Notes under the pieces: generated by a model
The model's database searches: none
Told to the model about the DNA's origin: nothing
What the model saw: only the letters and a program-made list of their open reading frames with translations
Program-made: the position numbers and the translations under genes
NCBI GenBank assembly: GCA_012837865.1
Contig: DUQJ01000131.1
Location: 1 to 32,792, forward strand
Length of the DNA: 32,792 nucleotides
Source of the DNA: Clostridiales bacterium
Lineage (GTDB): Bacteria > Bacillota > Clostridia > Lachnospirales > Lachnospiraceae
Direction: 5' to 3'
Shown: positions 19,020 to 27,227 of the stretch, in pieces
How positions within the stretch are numbered: the first letter of the stretch is position 1
Layout of the letters: every line of letters begins with the position of its first letter

Positions 19020-20087
19020 TTACTTAACTTCATTTGTCCAGTTATATTTATCTTCGATTTCACCTAATTGAATTCCTGTTATTACATCATATAGTTTATG
19101 GCTTAGTTGTCCAATTTCTCCATTGTTAATATTCATAATATGGTCTCCCCACCTTAATTCTCCAACGGGTGAAATAACTGCAGCTGTTCCAGTGCCAAAA
19201 ACCTCTTCTAATGTTCCATTAAGGTATTCTTGGTATATTTCCTTTATTGATATTTTTCTTTCTTCTACTGGTATATTCCATTCCTTGCATAAAGTCAATA
19301 CGCTATCTCTTGTTACTCCTGGAAGTATACTCCCTACAAGAGCAGGAGTTATAACTTTACCTCCTATTTTAAAGAAGATATTCATTGCACCTACTTCTTC
19401 AATATACTTTCTTTCTATACCATCAAGCCATAAAACTTGTGAGTAGCCTTCTTTTTTTGCTTCTACTTGGGATTTTAAAGATGCAACATAATTTGCACCT
19501 GCTTTGGCTTCACCTAATCCACCTCTAACTGCTCTAACATATTCATCTTCAACCCATATCTTGACAGGGTTAAGTCCTTCTGGATAATAAGCACCAACTG
19601 GCGATAGGATTATCATAAACTTATATGTTCTGGATGGCCTAACACCTAAAAATGGATCCGTCGCTATTATAAATGGCCTAACATACAAAGATGTACCCGG
19701 CTTAGTTGGTATCCAATCTTCATCTTGTTTAATGACAGTTTTTATAGCATCTATAAATACTTCTTCTTCTATTTCTGGTATACATAATCTTTTGTTTGTT
19801 TTATTTGTTCTTTGAGCATTTTTATTTGGTCTAAATAATAAAGTTCTGCCATCTTTTGTTTTATAAGCTTTTAAGCCTTCAAACATTTCCTGTCCATAGT
19901 GGAAAACCATGGTAGCAGGATCTAAAGACAGTGGCTGATATGGTATTACTCTTGCATCATGCCATCCTTTATCAATATCATAATCCATAATAAACATGTG
20001 ATCTGTGAAAATAGTTCCAAAAAGCAAGTTATCATCTTCGTTTGGTTTCGCCTTAGGGTTATTTGTTTGAGTAATCTTAATATCCAT
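19020..20087 (-). CDS. ilvE: Branched-chain amino acid aminotransferase
   Basis: PLP enzyme of fold type IV that exchanges amino groups between Leu/Ile/Val and 2-oxoglutarate. 355 aa, matching the longer (type II) BCAT branch found in Firmicutes and eukaryotes. Seen: YGQEMFEGLKAYKTKDGR, RPNKNAQR, LYVRPF, the PLP-lysine segment GLGEAKAGANYVAS with Lys195, then QVLWLDGIERKYIEEVGAMNIFF and LPGVTRDSVLTL. ATG follows AGGAG. It lies between folA (26-base gap) and the small membrane protein in one operon; no functional link with folate genes is obvious, so the grouping looks like simple co-transcription. Confidence 0.97.
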   Translation of the reverse strand: MDIKITQTNNPKAKPNEDDNLLFGTIFTDHMFIMDYDIDKGWHDARVIPYQPLSLDPATMVFHYGQEMFEGLKAYKTKDGRTLLFRPNKNAQRTNKTNKRLCIPEIEEEVFIDAIKTVIKQDEDWIPTKPGTSLYVRPFIIATDPFLGVRPSRTYKFMIILSPVGAYYPEGLNPVKIWVEDEYVRAVRGGLGEAKAGANYVASLKSQVEAKKEGYSQVLWLDGIERKYIEEVGAMNIFFKIGGKVITPALVGSILPGVTRDSVLTLCKEWNIPVEERKISIKEIYQEYLNGTLEEVFGTGTAAVISPVGELRWGDHIMNINNGEIGQLSHKLYDVITGIQLGEIEDKYNWTNEVK

Positions 20088-20113
20088 TTGTAACTCCTTT
20101 TCTAAATTTTATT

Positions 20114-20605
20114 TCATTTCTTTCTATGATATTCATTAAATACATATTCCAAATCATGGTATGTTTGTTCCTCAGATGAAGCAACTAATTCCCAATCACT
20201 TGCTTTGTCTAAATTCGGGAAAAATGTGTCAGCATTATATTCATAATCTATTTTTGTTACATGAGCAACTGTACATTTATCAAGCATTTGCTTGTATATG
20301 GTTTCTCCACCTATTACAAAGATATCTTCACTTTTATATTCTTTTACCGCATCTAATGCTTCTTCAATTGAATTTACTACTATTGCATCTTTTATTTTAT
20401 AATCTTTTTGTTTTGTTATAACAACATTTAATCTATTTGGTAGAGGTTGGCTAGCCGGCATAGATTCCAAGGTTTTTCTTCCCATAATAACAGCCTTATT
20501 AGTAGTTTGTAATCTAAAGAACTTTTGGTCTGATGGGATTTTGACAAGTAGATCACCTTTATATCCTATAGCCCATTTTTTATCTACTGCAACAATCAAA
20601 TTCAT
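20114..20605 (-). CDS. folA: Dihydrofolate reductase
   Basis: Regenerates tetrahydrofolate from the dihydrofolate released by ThyA. 163 aa, typical length. Marks: MNLIVAVDKKWAIGYKGDLL (Trp in the Met20-type loop), PSDQKFFRLQTTNKAVIMGRKTLESMP, and EDIFVIGGETIYKQML (cofactor-binding GG). Lies 27 bases after thyA and 26 before ilvE. The coupling to thyA is the usual one because ThyA consumes methylene-THF and produces DHF. Confidence 0.97.
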   Translation of the reverse strand: MNLIVAVDKKWAIGYKGDLLVKIPSDQKFFRLQTTNKAVIMGRKTLESMPASQPLPNRLNVVITKQKDYKIKDAIVVNSIEEALDAVKEYKSEDIFVIGGETIYKQMLDKCTVAHVTKIDYEYNADTFFPNLDKASDWELVASSEEQTYHDLEYVFNEYHRKK

Positions 20606-20632
20606 AATTTTACTCCTTATTAATATCTATGT

Positions 20633-21481
20633 TTAAATAGCAACAGGTATCTTTTCCACCTTATTCCCATGTTTATAATCGATTAATTTGAAATCGTCTA
20701 CTTTAAATTTATAAAAATCTTTCACTTCAGGGTTTATCCAAAGTTTTGGAGCTTTATATATCTCTCGATTAATTAATTCCTTAATTACTGGAATATGTCT
20801 ATCATATATATGAGCATCAGCAATGACATGAACTAGCTCTCCCACTCTCATATCACAAATCTGCGCCAACATATGGATTAATATTGCATATTGACATACA
20901 TTCCAGTTATTCGCAGTTAAAACATCATTTGATCTCTGATTTAAAATTCCATTAAGTATAAGTTTTTCACTTTCACTATCTTTTGTTACATTAAAAGTCA
21001 TACTGTATGCACACGGATACAAATTCATTTCGTGTAAATCATTGTGCACATATAGATTAGTTATAATCCTTCTGCTATAGGGGTTATTCTTCAAATCATA
21101 AATCACCCTATCCACTTGATCCATCATTCCTTCTTTATAACTATGTCCAACTCCTAATTGGTATCCATATGCCTTACCAATAGATCCATCTTCATCTGCC
21201 CAACTATCCCATATATGACTATTTAATTCATTAATATTATTAGACTTTTGTTGCCAAATCCATAATATTTCATCAATACAGCTTTTAAATGCTATCTTTC
21301 TTAATGTCAATGCTGGAAATTCTTTAGATAAATCATAACGATTAACAATACCAAATTTCTTAATAGTATATGCATAAGAGCCATCGTCCCATTTAGGTCT
21401 TACTTTTTCTCCTTCTGTACTAGTACCATTCGATAAAATATCATTACACATATTTATAAATATGTTGTCAGCCAAGCTCAT
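20633..21481 (-). CDS. thyA: Thymidylate synthase ThyA (Bacillus/phi3T-like branch)
   Basis: Methylates dUMP to dTMP using methylene-THF. 282 aa. The catalytic cysteine is in LYPCAYSMTF (Cys157); the nucleotide-binding QRSNDVLTANNWNVCQYAIL differs from the common QRSxDxxLGxPFN form. HIWDSWADEDGSIGKAYGYQLG, NPYSRRIITNLY and NPEVKDFYKFKVDDFKLIDYKHG resemble the ThyA of Bacillus/phage phi3T rather than E. coli. Start at ATG 21481, six bases after GGAGGAG; an upstream in-frame ATG overlaps that SD and is rejected. First gene of the five-gene operon ending with guaB. Confidence 0.96.
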   Translation of the reverse strand: MSLADNIFINMCNDILSNGTSTEGEKVRPKWDDGSYAYTIKKFGIVNRYDLSKEFPALTLRKIAFKSCIDEILWIWQQKSNNINELNSHIWDSWADEDGSIGKAYGYQLGVGHSYKEGMMDQVDRVIYDLKNNPYSRRIITNLYVHNDLHEMNLYPCAYSMTFNVTKDSESEKLILNGILNQRSNDVLTANNWNVCQYAILIHMLAQICDMRVGELVHVIADAHIYDRHIPVIKELINREIYKAPKLWINPEVKDFYKFKVDDFKLIDYKHGNKVEKIPVAI

Positions 21482-21511
21482 AATCGTCTCCTCCATCTAT
21501 TTAACTTTATC

Positions 21512-21546
21512 ATTATAGATAAGTATTGTTTCTATTGTACAATAGA
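21512..21546 (-). promoter_or_regulatory. Promoter region of thyA operon with 16-bp palindrome
   Basis: Minus-strand -10 TATAAT at 21517-21512. A perfect 16-bp palindrome TCTATTGTACAATAGA (21531-21546) covers the -35 region. The best -35 (TTGTAC at 21542-21537) has a long 19-base spacer, so activity may depend on, or be blocked by, a factor at the palindrome. The regulator is not known to me. Confidence 0.5.
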
Positions 21547-21565
21547 TAGAATAAGTTATCAATAT

Positions 21566-21600
21566 ATAAAAAGGATGACCATTATAATTATTGGTCATCC
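21566..21600 (-). terminator. Terminator of nrdD
   Basis: AGGATGACCA pairs perfectly with TGGTCATCCT (21572-21601). On the minus strand it is followed by TTTTTATAT (A-run at 21568-21572). It starts just after the nrdD stop and isolates nrdD from thyA. Confidence 0.93.
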
Positions 21601-21607
21601 TCTTTTA

Positions 21608-23986
21608 TTAAATAAGAATTAATTTTTCTTCTGTATATTTTTTTATATTGGATGCATTTACATGCTTTGCCACTATACCGTTCTCTATTACAACTAATGT
21701 AGGGGCCAACATTATGCTAAATTGTGTTGCTAACTCTTGGTTTTCCTCTGCATTAACAATTGTATATTCTGTGTTTTCTAAATATTGTTTTGCTATCTCA
21801 CAGTTAGGGCATGTCTTTGTTGTAAATAAATATAATCCATCAGCTTTACCAGTCATATTAAACTCATTTATATTATCTGAATTATTTATTACTTCTGATA
21901 CTGGCATTTCTCTTGAATTTGCTGGTTCATATAATTTTCTATCCTTATATTCTTGAGATTTTCCTTTATTCCAGTTTTGTACTGGGCGATAATATCCTGT
22001 AATACGACTATAAACTTCTGCTTTCCCTCCACACTCTGGGCAGTTAAAATGTTCACCCGCCAAATAACCATGGTTACTACATACCGAGTATGTTGGAGAC
22101 ATAGTGTAGTAAGGTAGTTTATAATTTTCTGCAATTGTTCTAACAAGCTTAGATGCCGCTTCCCAATCAGGAAGTTTCTCGCCTAAAAATGCATGAAATA
22201 CTGTTCCTGAAGTATATAATGTTTGTAATTCATCTTGAATATCTAAAGCTGTAAAAACATCATCTGTAAAGCTAACAGGTAAATGTGAACTATTTGTATA
22301 ATAAGGAGTACTTGCCGCATCTCCCGCTGCAATAATGTTTTTCCAACGTTTTCTATCATGTTTTGCAAGCCTATAACTAGTTGATTCTGCTGGTGTAGCT
22401 TCTAAATTAAATAGATCTCCATATTCTTCTTGATAATCTGATAAACGATCCCTCATGTGGTTTAAAGTCTTTTTAACAAAGTCTCTTGTCTTTGGGTTAG
22501 TCAAATCCTCTCCTAACCATTTTGCATTTAAAGCAGCTTCATTCATTCCTAATAGACCAATTGTTGAAAAATGATTATCAAAGTTGCCTAAATAACGTCT
22601 GGTATATGGATACAAACCTTCGTTTAATAGTTTTGTAACTACTGTTCGTTTAACATTAAGAGATCGGGCAGATATATCCATCATCCTATCTAGTTGTTTA
22701 AAGAATTCTTCTTCATTTGCAGATAAATATGCAAGTCTTGGCATATTAATAGTAACAACACCTATCGAACCAGTACTTTCACCTGCTCCAAAAAATCCTC
22801 CAGTTTTCTTTCTTAATTCTCTTAGGTCTAACCTAAGTCTACAACACATTGATCTAACATCACTTGGCTCCATATCACTGTTGATATAATTTGAGAAATA
22901 TGGTGTACCATATTTTGCTGTCATTTCAAATAGCAATCTATTATTTTCAGTATCTGACCAATCAAAGTCTTTAGTTATAGAGTATGTAGGGATTGGATAT
23001 TGGAAACCACGACCATTGGCATCTCCTTCTATCATAATTTCTATAAAGGCTTTATTAATCATATCCATTTCTTTTTTACAGTCTTTATATTTAAAGTCCA
23101 TGTCTTTTCCGCCAACTATACATGGTAGTTCAGCTAAATCGTCTGGGATAGTCCAATCAAGTGTTATATTACTAAATGGCGCTTGTGTTCCCCAACGGCT
23201 AGGAGTATTTACTCCATATATAAATGATTGAATACATTGTTTAACTTCTTTATATGTTAAATTGTCCACTCTAATAAAAGGAGCCAAGTAGGTATCAAAT
23301 GATGAAAATGCTTGTGCACCAGCCCACTCGTTTTGCATAATTCCAAGAAAGTTTACCATTTGATTGCATAATGTTGATAAATGACCTGCTGGCGAGGATG
23401 TTATTTTACCTGGTATACCGCCTAATCCTTCTCTTATCAATTGTTTTAATGACCACCCTGCACAATAACCTGTCAGCATAGATAAGTCATGTATATGTAA
23501 ATCTGCATTTCTATGAGCATTAGCAATCTCATCATCATATATCTCTGATAACCAATAATTCGCTGTTATAGAACCTGAGTTATGTAGGATTAATCCACCT
23601 ACTGAATATGTAACTGTAGAATTCTCTTTAACTCTCCAGTCTTCTTCCTTCACATATGAATTAACTATATCTTTATAATCTAGAATAGTTGATTTCATAT
23701 TACGGATTTTTTCTCTATTCTTACGATATAGGATATATGCCTTAGCAACTTCCGTATATCCTGCGTGCTCAAGTACATGCTCTACACTATCTTGTATATC
23801 TTCTACATGTATAACTCCCTCTTGCACCTTGCTTTGAAAATTTGCTGTAACTCTTAACGTTAACAAATTAATAATTTCATCATTGTAAAGATTTGAAGTT
23901 GCATTAAAAGCTTTGACAATTGCTGCCGCAATCTTGCTCATATTAAATTCAACCTTTTGTCCATCTCTTTTTTCTAAATTAATCAT
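21608..23986 (-). CDS. nrdD: Anaerobic (class III) ribonucleoside-triphosphate reductase with C-terminal redoxin domain
   Basis: Oxygen-sensitive glycyl-radical enzyme making dNTPs. 792 aa, longer than most NrdD because of an extra C-terminal domain. Order: ATP-cone at about 1-95; barrel with ADLHIHDLSMLTGYCAGWSL, Cys207 (STLCNQMVNF) and a Cys381-Cys382 pair (SMCCRLRLD) at the thiyl-radical position; zinc-type CSNHG...CPECGG at 636-653; glycyl-radical loop RITGYYRPVQNW with Gly664; then a thioredoxin/glutaredoxin-like domain at about 715-792 with TCPNC (Cys726, Cys729) and APTLVV (cis-Pro). Where formate-using NrdDs have Asn before the GVVTVN segment, this protein has Ser (GSIGVVTIN), which fits a redoxin-driven enzyme. 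The activase gene nrdG is not in the window. Own promoter and terminator. Confidence 0.96.
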   Translation of the reverse strand: MINLEKRDGQKVEFNMSKIAAAIVKAFNATSNLYNDEIINLLTLRVTANFQSKVQEGVIHVEDIQDSVEHVLEHAGYTEVAKAYILYRKNREKIRNMKSTILDYKDIVNSYVKEEDWRVKENSTVTYSVGGLILHNSGSITANYWLSEIYDDEIANAHRNADLHIHDLSMLTGYCAGWSLKQLIREGLGGIPGKITSSPAGHLSTLCNQMVNFLGIMQNEWAGAQAFSSFDTYLAPFIRVDNLTYKEVKQCIQSFIYGVNTPSRWGTQAPFSNITLDWTIPDDLAELPCIVGGKDMDFKYKDCKKEMDMINKAFIEIMIEGDANGRGFQYPIPTYSITKDFDWSDTENNRLLFEMTAKYGTPYFSNYINSDMEPSDVRSMCCRLRLDLRELRKKTGGFFGAGESTGSIGVVTINMPRLAYLSANEEEFFKQLDRMMDISARSLNVKRTVVTKLLNEGLYPYTRRYLGNFDNHFSTIGLLGMNEAALNAKWLGEDLTNPKTRDFVKKTLNHMRDRLSDYQEEYGDLFNLEATPAESTSYRLAKHDRKRWKNIIAAGDAASTPYYTNSSHLPVSFTDDVFTALDIQDELQTLYTSGTVFHAFLGEKLPDWEAASKLVRTIAENYKLPYYTMSPTYSVCSNHGYLAGEHFNCPECGGKAEVYSRITGYYRPVQNWNKGKSQEYKDRKLYEPANSREMPVSEVINNSDNINEFNMTGKADGLYLFTTKTCPNCEIAKQYLENTEYTIVNAEENQELATQFSIMLAPTLVVIENGIVAKHVNASNIKKYTEEKLILI

Positions 23987-24040
23987 AAAAATATAATCTC
24001 CTTCCCCTTGGCTAACTCTTTGCTATAACTTACTATTTAG

Positions 24041-24069
24041 ATAATAACAAATATCAGTAGATTAGTCAA
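24041..24069 (-). promoter_or_regulatory. Promoter of nrdD
   Basis: Minus strand: TTGACT (24069-24064), 17 bases, TATTAT (24046-24041). The hflX terminator stem begins 8 bases upstream of the -35; its arms also resemble NrdR boxes. Confidence 0.75.
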
Positions 24070-24122
24070 TACAAAAATACTAGATATAGTGAATTATTTT
24101 CCTTCATCACTACATCTAGTAT
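24070..24122 (-). terminator. Terminator of the TPR lipoprotein-hflX operon
   Basis: Stem ATACTAGATATAGTGA (24077-24092) with TCACTACATCTAGTAT (24107-24122), one mismatch. A T-rich tract follows on the minus strand (A-run at 24073-24077). It lies about 30 bases after the hflX stop. Confidence 0.8.
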
Positions 24123-24150
24123 AAACTCAGTGTATCTATTTAATTGCTGC

Positions 24151-25392
24151 TTACAAGCTATGTTCGAATCCTTTTGGCACATAAGCTTTTATAAATATTC
24201 CTTCTTGTCTATATTCCTCTTCTAATAATATTCCTGATTTGCGAATAATCTGTATTTTACTTGCATCATCATATGAAATGACTTTTTCAACATAGACCTT
24301 TTGGTTTTTTAATACATCTTCAATTATTTTTAATAAAGATTGTGTATTATCGCCTTTTTTTGCTGATATCTTTACTGTATAATCAGCTTTTAAATCTTTA
24401 ATAAGAGATTCTTCTTCCATTTTATCCTGTTTGTTAAATACAGTAATTATTGTCTTATCTTTAATACCAAGTTTTTCTAAGGTCTCATAAACAATATGCA
24501 TTTGAAGATTAGCATTTGGACTTGAACTATCTACAACATGTATAATTATATTCGCATACTTAGCCTCTTCTAATGTACTTCGGAAAGCCTCTATTAAATG
24601 ATGAGGAAGTTTCCTTATAAATCCTACAGTGTCTGTTAATAAGATTTGTTCACCACTATCCAAGGTGAAATTCCTGGTAGTTGGATCTAAAGTTGCAAAC
24701 AATTTATCTTCTTCTAAAACTTTAGCATCCGTTAAATAATTAAGCAGTGTTGATTTACCAGCATTAGTATATCCTACAATTGCAACTACGGGAATAAAAC
24801 TATTGCTTCTTAAATTCCTTGTAATTTGTCTGCCTTTTTTAACGTCATCTAATTCTTTATTAAGAATTCCAATTCGTTCCCTTATTACGCGTCTGTCTAC
24901 CTCTAATTTCGTTTCACCCGGTCCTCTTGTACCTATTCCACCTGCAAGTCTTGATAGCTCGTTACCTAAGCCTATAAGCCTTGTAGAGCGATATTTTAAC
25001 TGAGCGAGTTCTACTTGTATTTTTCCTTCTCTTGTCGATGCTCTAGATGCAAATATATCAAGAATCACTATCGTTCGATCCAACACTTTAATTTGTAATT
25101 CATCTTTAAGATTTCTAAGTTGTGCTGGTGATAACTCATCATCACAAATAATACCTGTTGCACCTTTATCATATGCAAAGTTCTTTAACTCATCTATCTT
25201 CCCTTTACCAATATAAGTTGCTGGATGGACTTTTTCTCTGTTCTGGGTAAGCCTTCCAACCACCACTCCACCTGCGGTATACACCAATTCTTTTAATTCA
25301 TCTAATGATTGTTCCGTATCATCATTCTCAAAAGCCGTTACCCCTACTAATATAAATCGTTCAATGTCATCTTTTATTTCAATTAGACTCAT
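24151..25392 (-). CDS. hflX: Ribosome-associated GTPase HflX
   Basis: GTPase that splits or rescues stalled ribosomes under stress. 413 aa. N-terminal HflX domain with ATYIGKGKIDEL (about 58-69) and DRTIVILDIFASRASTREGKIQVELAQLKY; the linker RLAGGIGTRGPGETKLEVDRR (150-168); G domain with G1 GYTNAGKST (207-215), G3 DTVGF, G4 NKQD, and a short C-terminal extension. Its start overlaps the end of the TPR lipoprotein gene by 14 bases, so the two are translationally coupled; a terminator follows. Confidence 0.97.
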   Translation of the reverse strand: MSLIEIKDDIERFILVGVTAFENDDTEQSLDELKELVYTAGGVVVGRLTQNREKVHPATYIGKGKIDELKNFAYDKGATGIICDDELSPAQLRNLKDELQIKVLDRTIVILDIFASRASTREGKIQVELAQLKYRSTRLIGLGNELSRLAGGIGTRGPGETKLEVDRRVIRERIGILNKELDDVKKGRQITRNLRSNSFIPVVAIVGYTNAGKSTLLNYLTDAKVLEEDKLFATLDPTTRNFTLDSGEQILLTDTVGFIRKLPHHLIEAFRSTLEEAKYANIIIHVVDSSSPNANLQMHIVYETLEKLGIKDKTIITVFNKQDKMEEESLIKDLKADYTVKISAKKGDNTQSLLKIIEDVLKNQKVYVEKVISYDDASKIQIIRKSGILLEEEYRQEGIFIKAYVPKGFEHSL

Positions 25393-26581
25393 AAGCTACC
25401 TCTTCCTCTAAAATCATCTTTAAAAATTCTTCTTCCCTAATTGCCGAATCATCGTTTGGATATTCTTTCAAATACTCTTTAGTCTTTTCATAAGCTTGTT
25501 CATATTTGCCCAATTTCTCATATACTACAATTTCATTTCTTTTAAACACCTGAATAAAAGATTTGTCATACAAGTCAATTCCTTTTTCATATATATTTAA
25601 TGCTTTTTTATAATCTTGCTTTTTCATATATAAATTTCCCAATTTATTAAAAACATAATTATTTTGATTAAGATTATTGTTATTTTCTATATATTTCTCA
25701 TAATAATTGATTGCTAAATCTATATCTTTGTTTTCTGAATGTATCTCTCCAATATAAAAATACGATTCTATAAAGCTATCATTGGCTAAAAGTTCAAATT
25801 CCGTTAAAGCCCTATCATATTCTTTTTGATAAAAATAAATTCTTGCCTGGTTAAAACGACTAGTTTTTGTATTTAATTCTTTTATCTCAAAGTTATTAAA
25901 AACATTATTAGCAGCATTTAAATTGTTTTGTTTCATATATACATTATATAAATTAATATGATAATCAAAGTTTGATTTTTCAATTGAAATTGCCAGCTCA
26001 TAATTTTCTAGAGCTTTATCATAATCCCCAATCATAAAATAACTATTTGCTATTGTTGCAAACACTTCTGATTTTGTATTATCACTATCTATTATTTTTT
26101 CTAATATTTCAATTGATTCAATAAATAATTCTTGTTTATTCAATAAAACTGCCTTATATAATAATATGTCCAAGTTTAAATTTGTTAATTCCTCAATATC
26201 TAAAGCTTTATTGTATTCTATTAAAGCCTCTTCATATCTTCCTAAATTGTATAGTGCTAATCCTTTTAATATATGTATCTTTTTATTGTTTTGTTGTATT
26301 ATTTTTAAATCTTTATCAAAACTAATCTTATCTAGTTCTTCAATTGCAATTTCATTATTCCCTTTTAATATTAAAGCCTGAGCATATGAAATTATATAAT
26401 CGGCTTTGTTAGGATTTATTTGTACAGCCATCATATAGTCATTAACTGCATTCTCATAATTAGATTTTGACATTGCAAGATTACCTTTTTTATAGTAATG
26501 TGATGATGATTTTGTACTGCATCCTGTTAGAAATGATAAACTTAATGCTATAATAAAAACCCGAACAACTTTTTTTGACAT
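25379..26581 (-). CDS. TPR-repeat lipoprotein
   Basis: A 400-aa exported protein with a lipoprotein signal (MSKKVVRVFIIALSLSFLTGC, Cys21) and then almost entirely tetratricopeptide repeats from about residue 29 to 390: repeated A/Y/G/L pattern such as GNLAMSKSNYENAVNDYMMA, GLALYNLGRYEEALIEYNKA, ANSYFMIGDYDKALENYELA, KLGNLYMKKQDYKKALNIYEKG. TPRs are protein-protein scaffolds, so this is probably an outer-face membrane-anchored adaptor; partner unknown. SD GGAGG. It overlaps hflX downstream, with a clear promoter upstream. Confidence 0.92.
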   Translation of the reverse strand: MSKKVVRVFIIALSLSFLTGCSTKSSSHYYKKGNLAMSKSNYENAVNDYMMAVQINPNKADYIISYAQALILKGNNEIAIEELDKISFDKDLKIIQQNNKKIHILKGLALYNLGRYEEALIEYNKALDIEELTNLNLDILLYKAVLLNKQELFIESIEILEKIIDSDNTKSEVFATIANSYFMIGDYDKALENYELAISIEKSNFDYHINLYNVYMKQNNLNAANNVFNNFEIKELNTKTSRFNQARIYFYQKEYDRALTEFELLANDSFIESYFYIGEIHSENKDIDLAINYYEKYIENNNNLNQNNYVFNKLGNLYMKKQDYKKALNIYEKGIDLYDKSFIQVFKRNEIVVYEKLGKYEQAYEKTKEYLKEYPNDDSAIREEEFLKMILEEEVAYESN

Positions 26582-26623
26582 ATTTGCCTCCAGTTTTGAC
26601 GAAAAACATCGAATATTATATTA

Positions 26624-26652
26624 ATTATATCTTATAATTATTACAACTTCAA
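26624..26652 (-). promoter_or_regulatory. Promoter of the TPR lipoprotein-hflX operon
   Basis: Minus strand: TTGAAG (26652-26647), 17 bases, perfect TATAAT (26629-26624), about 40 bases before the start codon. Confidence 0.7.
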
Positions 26653-26683
26653 CAATAAGCTAATATTAGTTTTATATATAATT

Positions 26684-26734
26684 ACAAAAAAAGCTTATAG
26701 TAACGATATAATTTTATATCATTCTATAAGCTTT
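26684..26734 (-). terminator. Terminator of the RHH regulator gene
   Basis: AAAGCTTATAG (26690-26700) pairs perfectly with CTATAAGCTTT (26724-26734), with an inner GATATAA/TTATATC stem. The A-run at 26686-26692 becomes the U-tract on the minus strand. Confidence 0.85.
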
Positions 26735-26820
26735 ATTAAATTTCTTGATTCTTATATTAATCGATTTAGCCTATTTGTATTTTCTACTTTATATTAAGAG
26801 TCAAAAAATTTATTTCCATA

Positions 26821-27027
26821 TTAATCTTTTTTAGTGTTTTTATTAGGAGTGCTGTTAGATATTTCATAATTATTATTTTTCTCTTCTATATAATCTTTTA
26901 ATACTAAGTTAATATATTGAGAAAATGATCTATCATCGTCATCTGCTAATTCTTTTACTTTATTAACAATATCTATATCTAAAGTTATACTTACTTTATG
27001 CTTAAGAGGTTTTATGTCTAACACCAC
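26821..27027 (-). CDS. Ribbon-helix-helix (CopG/Arc-like) DNA-binding protein
   Basis: A 68-aa protein. KHKVSITLDIDIVNKVKELADDDDRSFSQYINLVLKDYIEE (about 9-49) shows the RHH pattern: a DNA-contacting beta strand (KVSITL), helix 1, a turn with RSFSQYI, helix 2. The tail is Asn/Lys-rich and disordered. No toxin gene lies beside it. The start is unclear: two consecutive GTG codons (27027 and 27024) sit within AAGGTGGTG, itself an SD-like string, and no ATG/GTG/TTG follows in frame. Either GTG serves on a leaderless mRNA or initiation is non-canonical. Tandem 10-bp repeats 44 bases upstream look like an RHH operator, so self-regulation is likely. Confidence 0.82.
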   Translation of the reverse strand: MVLDIKPLKHKVSITLDIDIVNKVKELADDDDRSFSQYINLVLKDYIEEKNNNYEISNSTPNKNTKKD

Positions 27028-27031
27028 CTTT

Positions 27032-27060
27032 ATAATAAATATACCACTAAATCATTCCAA
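27032..27060 (-). promoter_or_regulatory. Candidate promoter placing the RHH transcript start at its GTG
   Basis: Minus strand: TTGGAA (27060-27055), 17 bases, TATTAT (27037-27032). The expected start site, 5-8 bases downstream, falls on the GTG codons at 27027/27024. A second -10 (TACAAT, 27073-27068) exists further upstream with no good -35. Confidence 0.45.
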
Positions 27061-27070
27061 AGATGCCATT

Positions 27071-27098
27071 GTAGCATAAAGTAGTATAAAGTAGTATC
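27071..27098. repeat. Tandem 10-bp repeats upstream of the RHH gene
   Basis: GTAGCATAAA, GTAGTATAAA, GTAGTATC: near-identical units starting at 27071, 27081 and 27091, one helical turn apart. This is the arrangement used by several RHH repressors whose dimers bind side by side on one DNA face. Confidence 0.65.
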
Positions 27099-27139
27099 GA
27101 CTATGGCTTAGTCTTTTAATTTATTTTAATGTTTTTTCA

Positions 27140-27169
27140 TTGACATTCTCTAGTTACCTAATATACAAT
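27140..27169 (+). promoter_or_regulatory. Promoter of oadB
   Basis: Perfect TTGACA (27140-27145), then overlapping -10 candidates TATACA (27162, spacer 16) and TACAAT (27164, spacer 18). The start codon is about 60 bases further on. Confidence 0.65.
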
Positions 27170-27227
27170 TAATAAATCTAACATAAACATGGCAGAATAT
27201 AATCTTTACTAGAGGAGGATTTTTTAA

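Noticed and set aside
26821-27027. RHH gene as an antitoxin of a toxin-antitoxin pair
   Set aside because: No small toxin-like frame lies up- or downstream; a terminator follows it directly.
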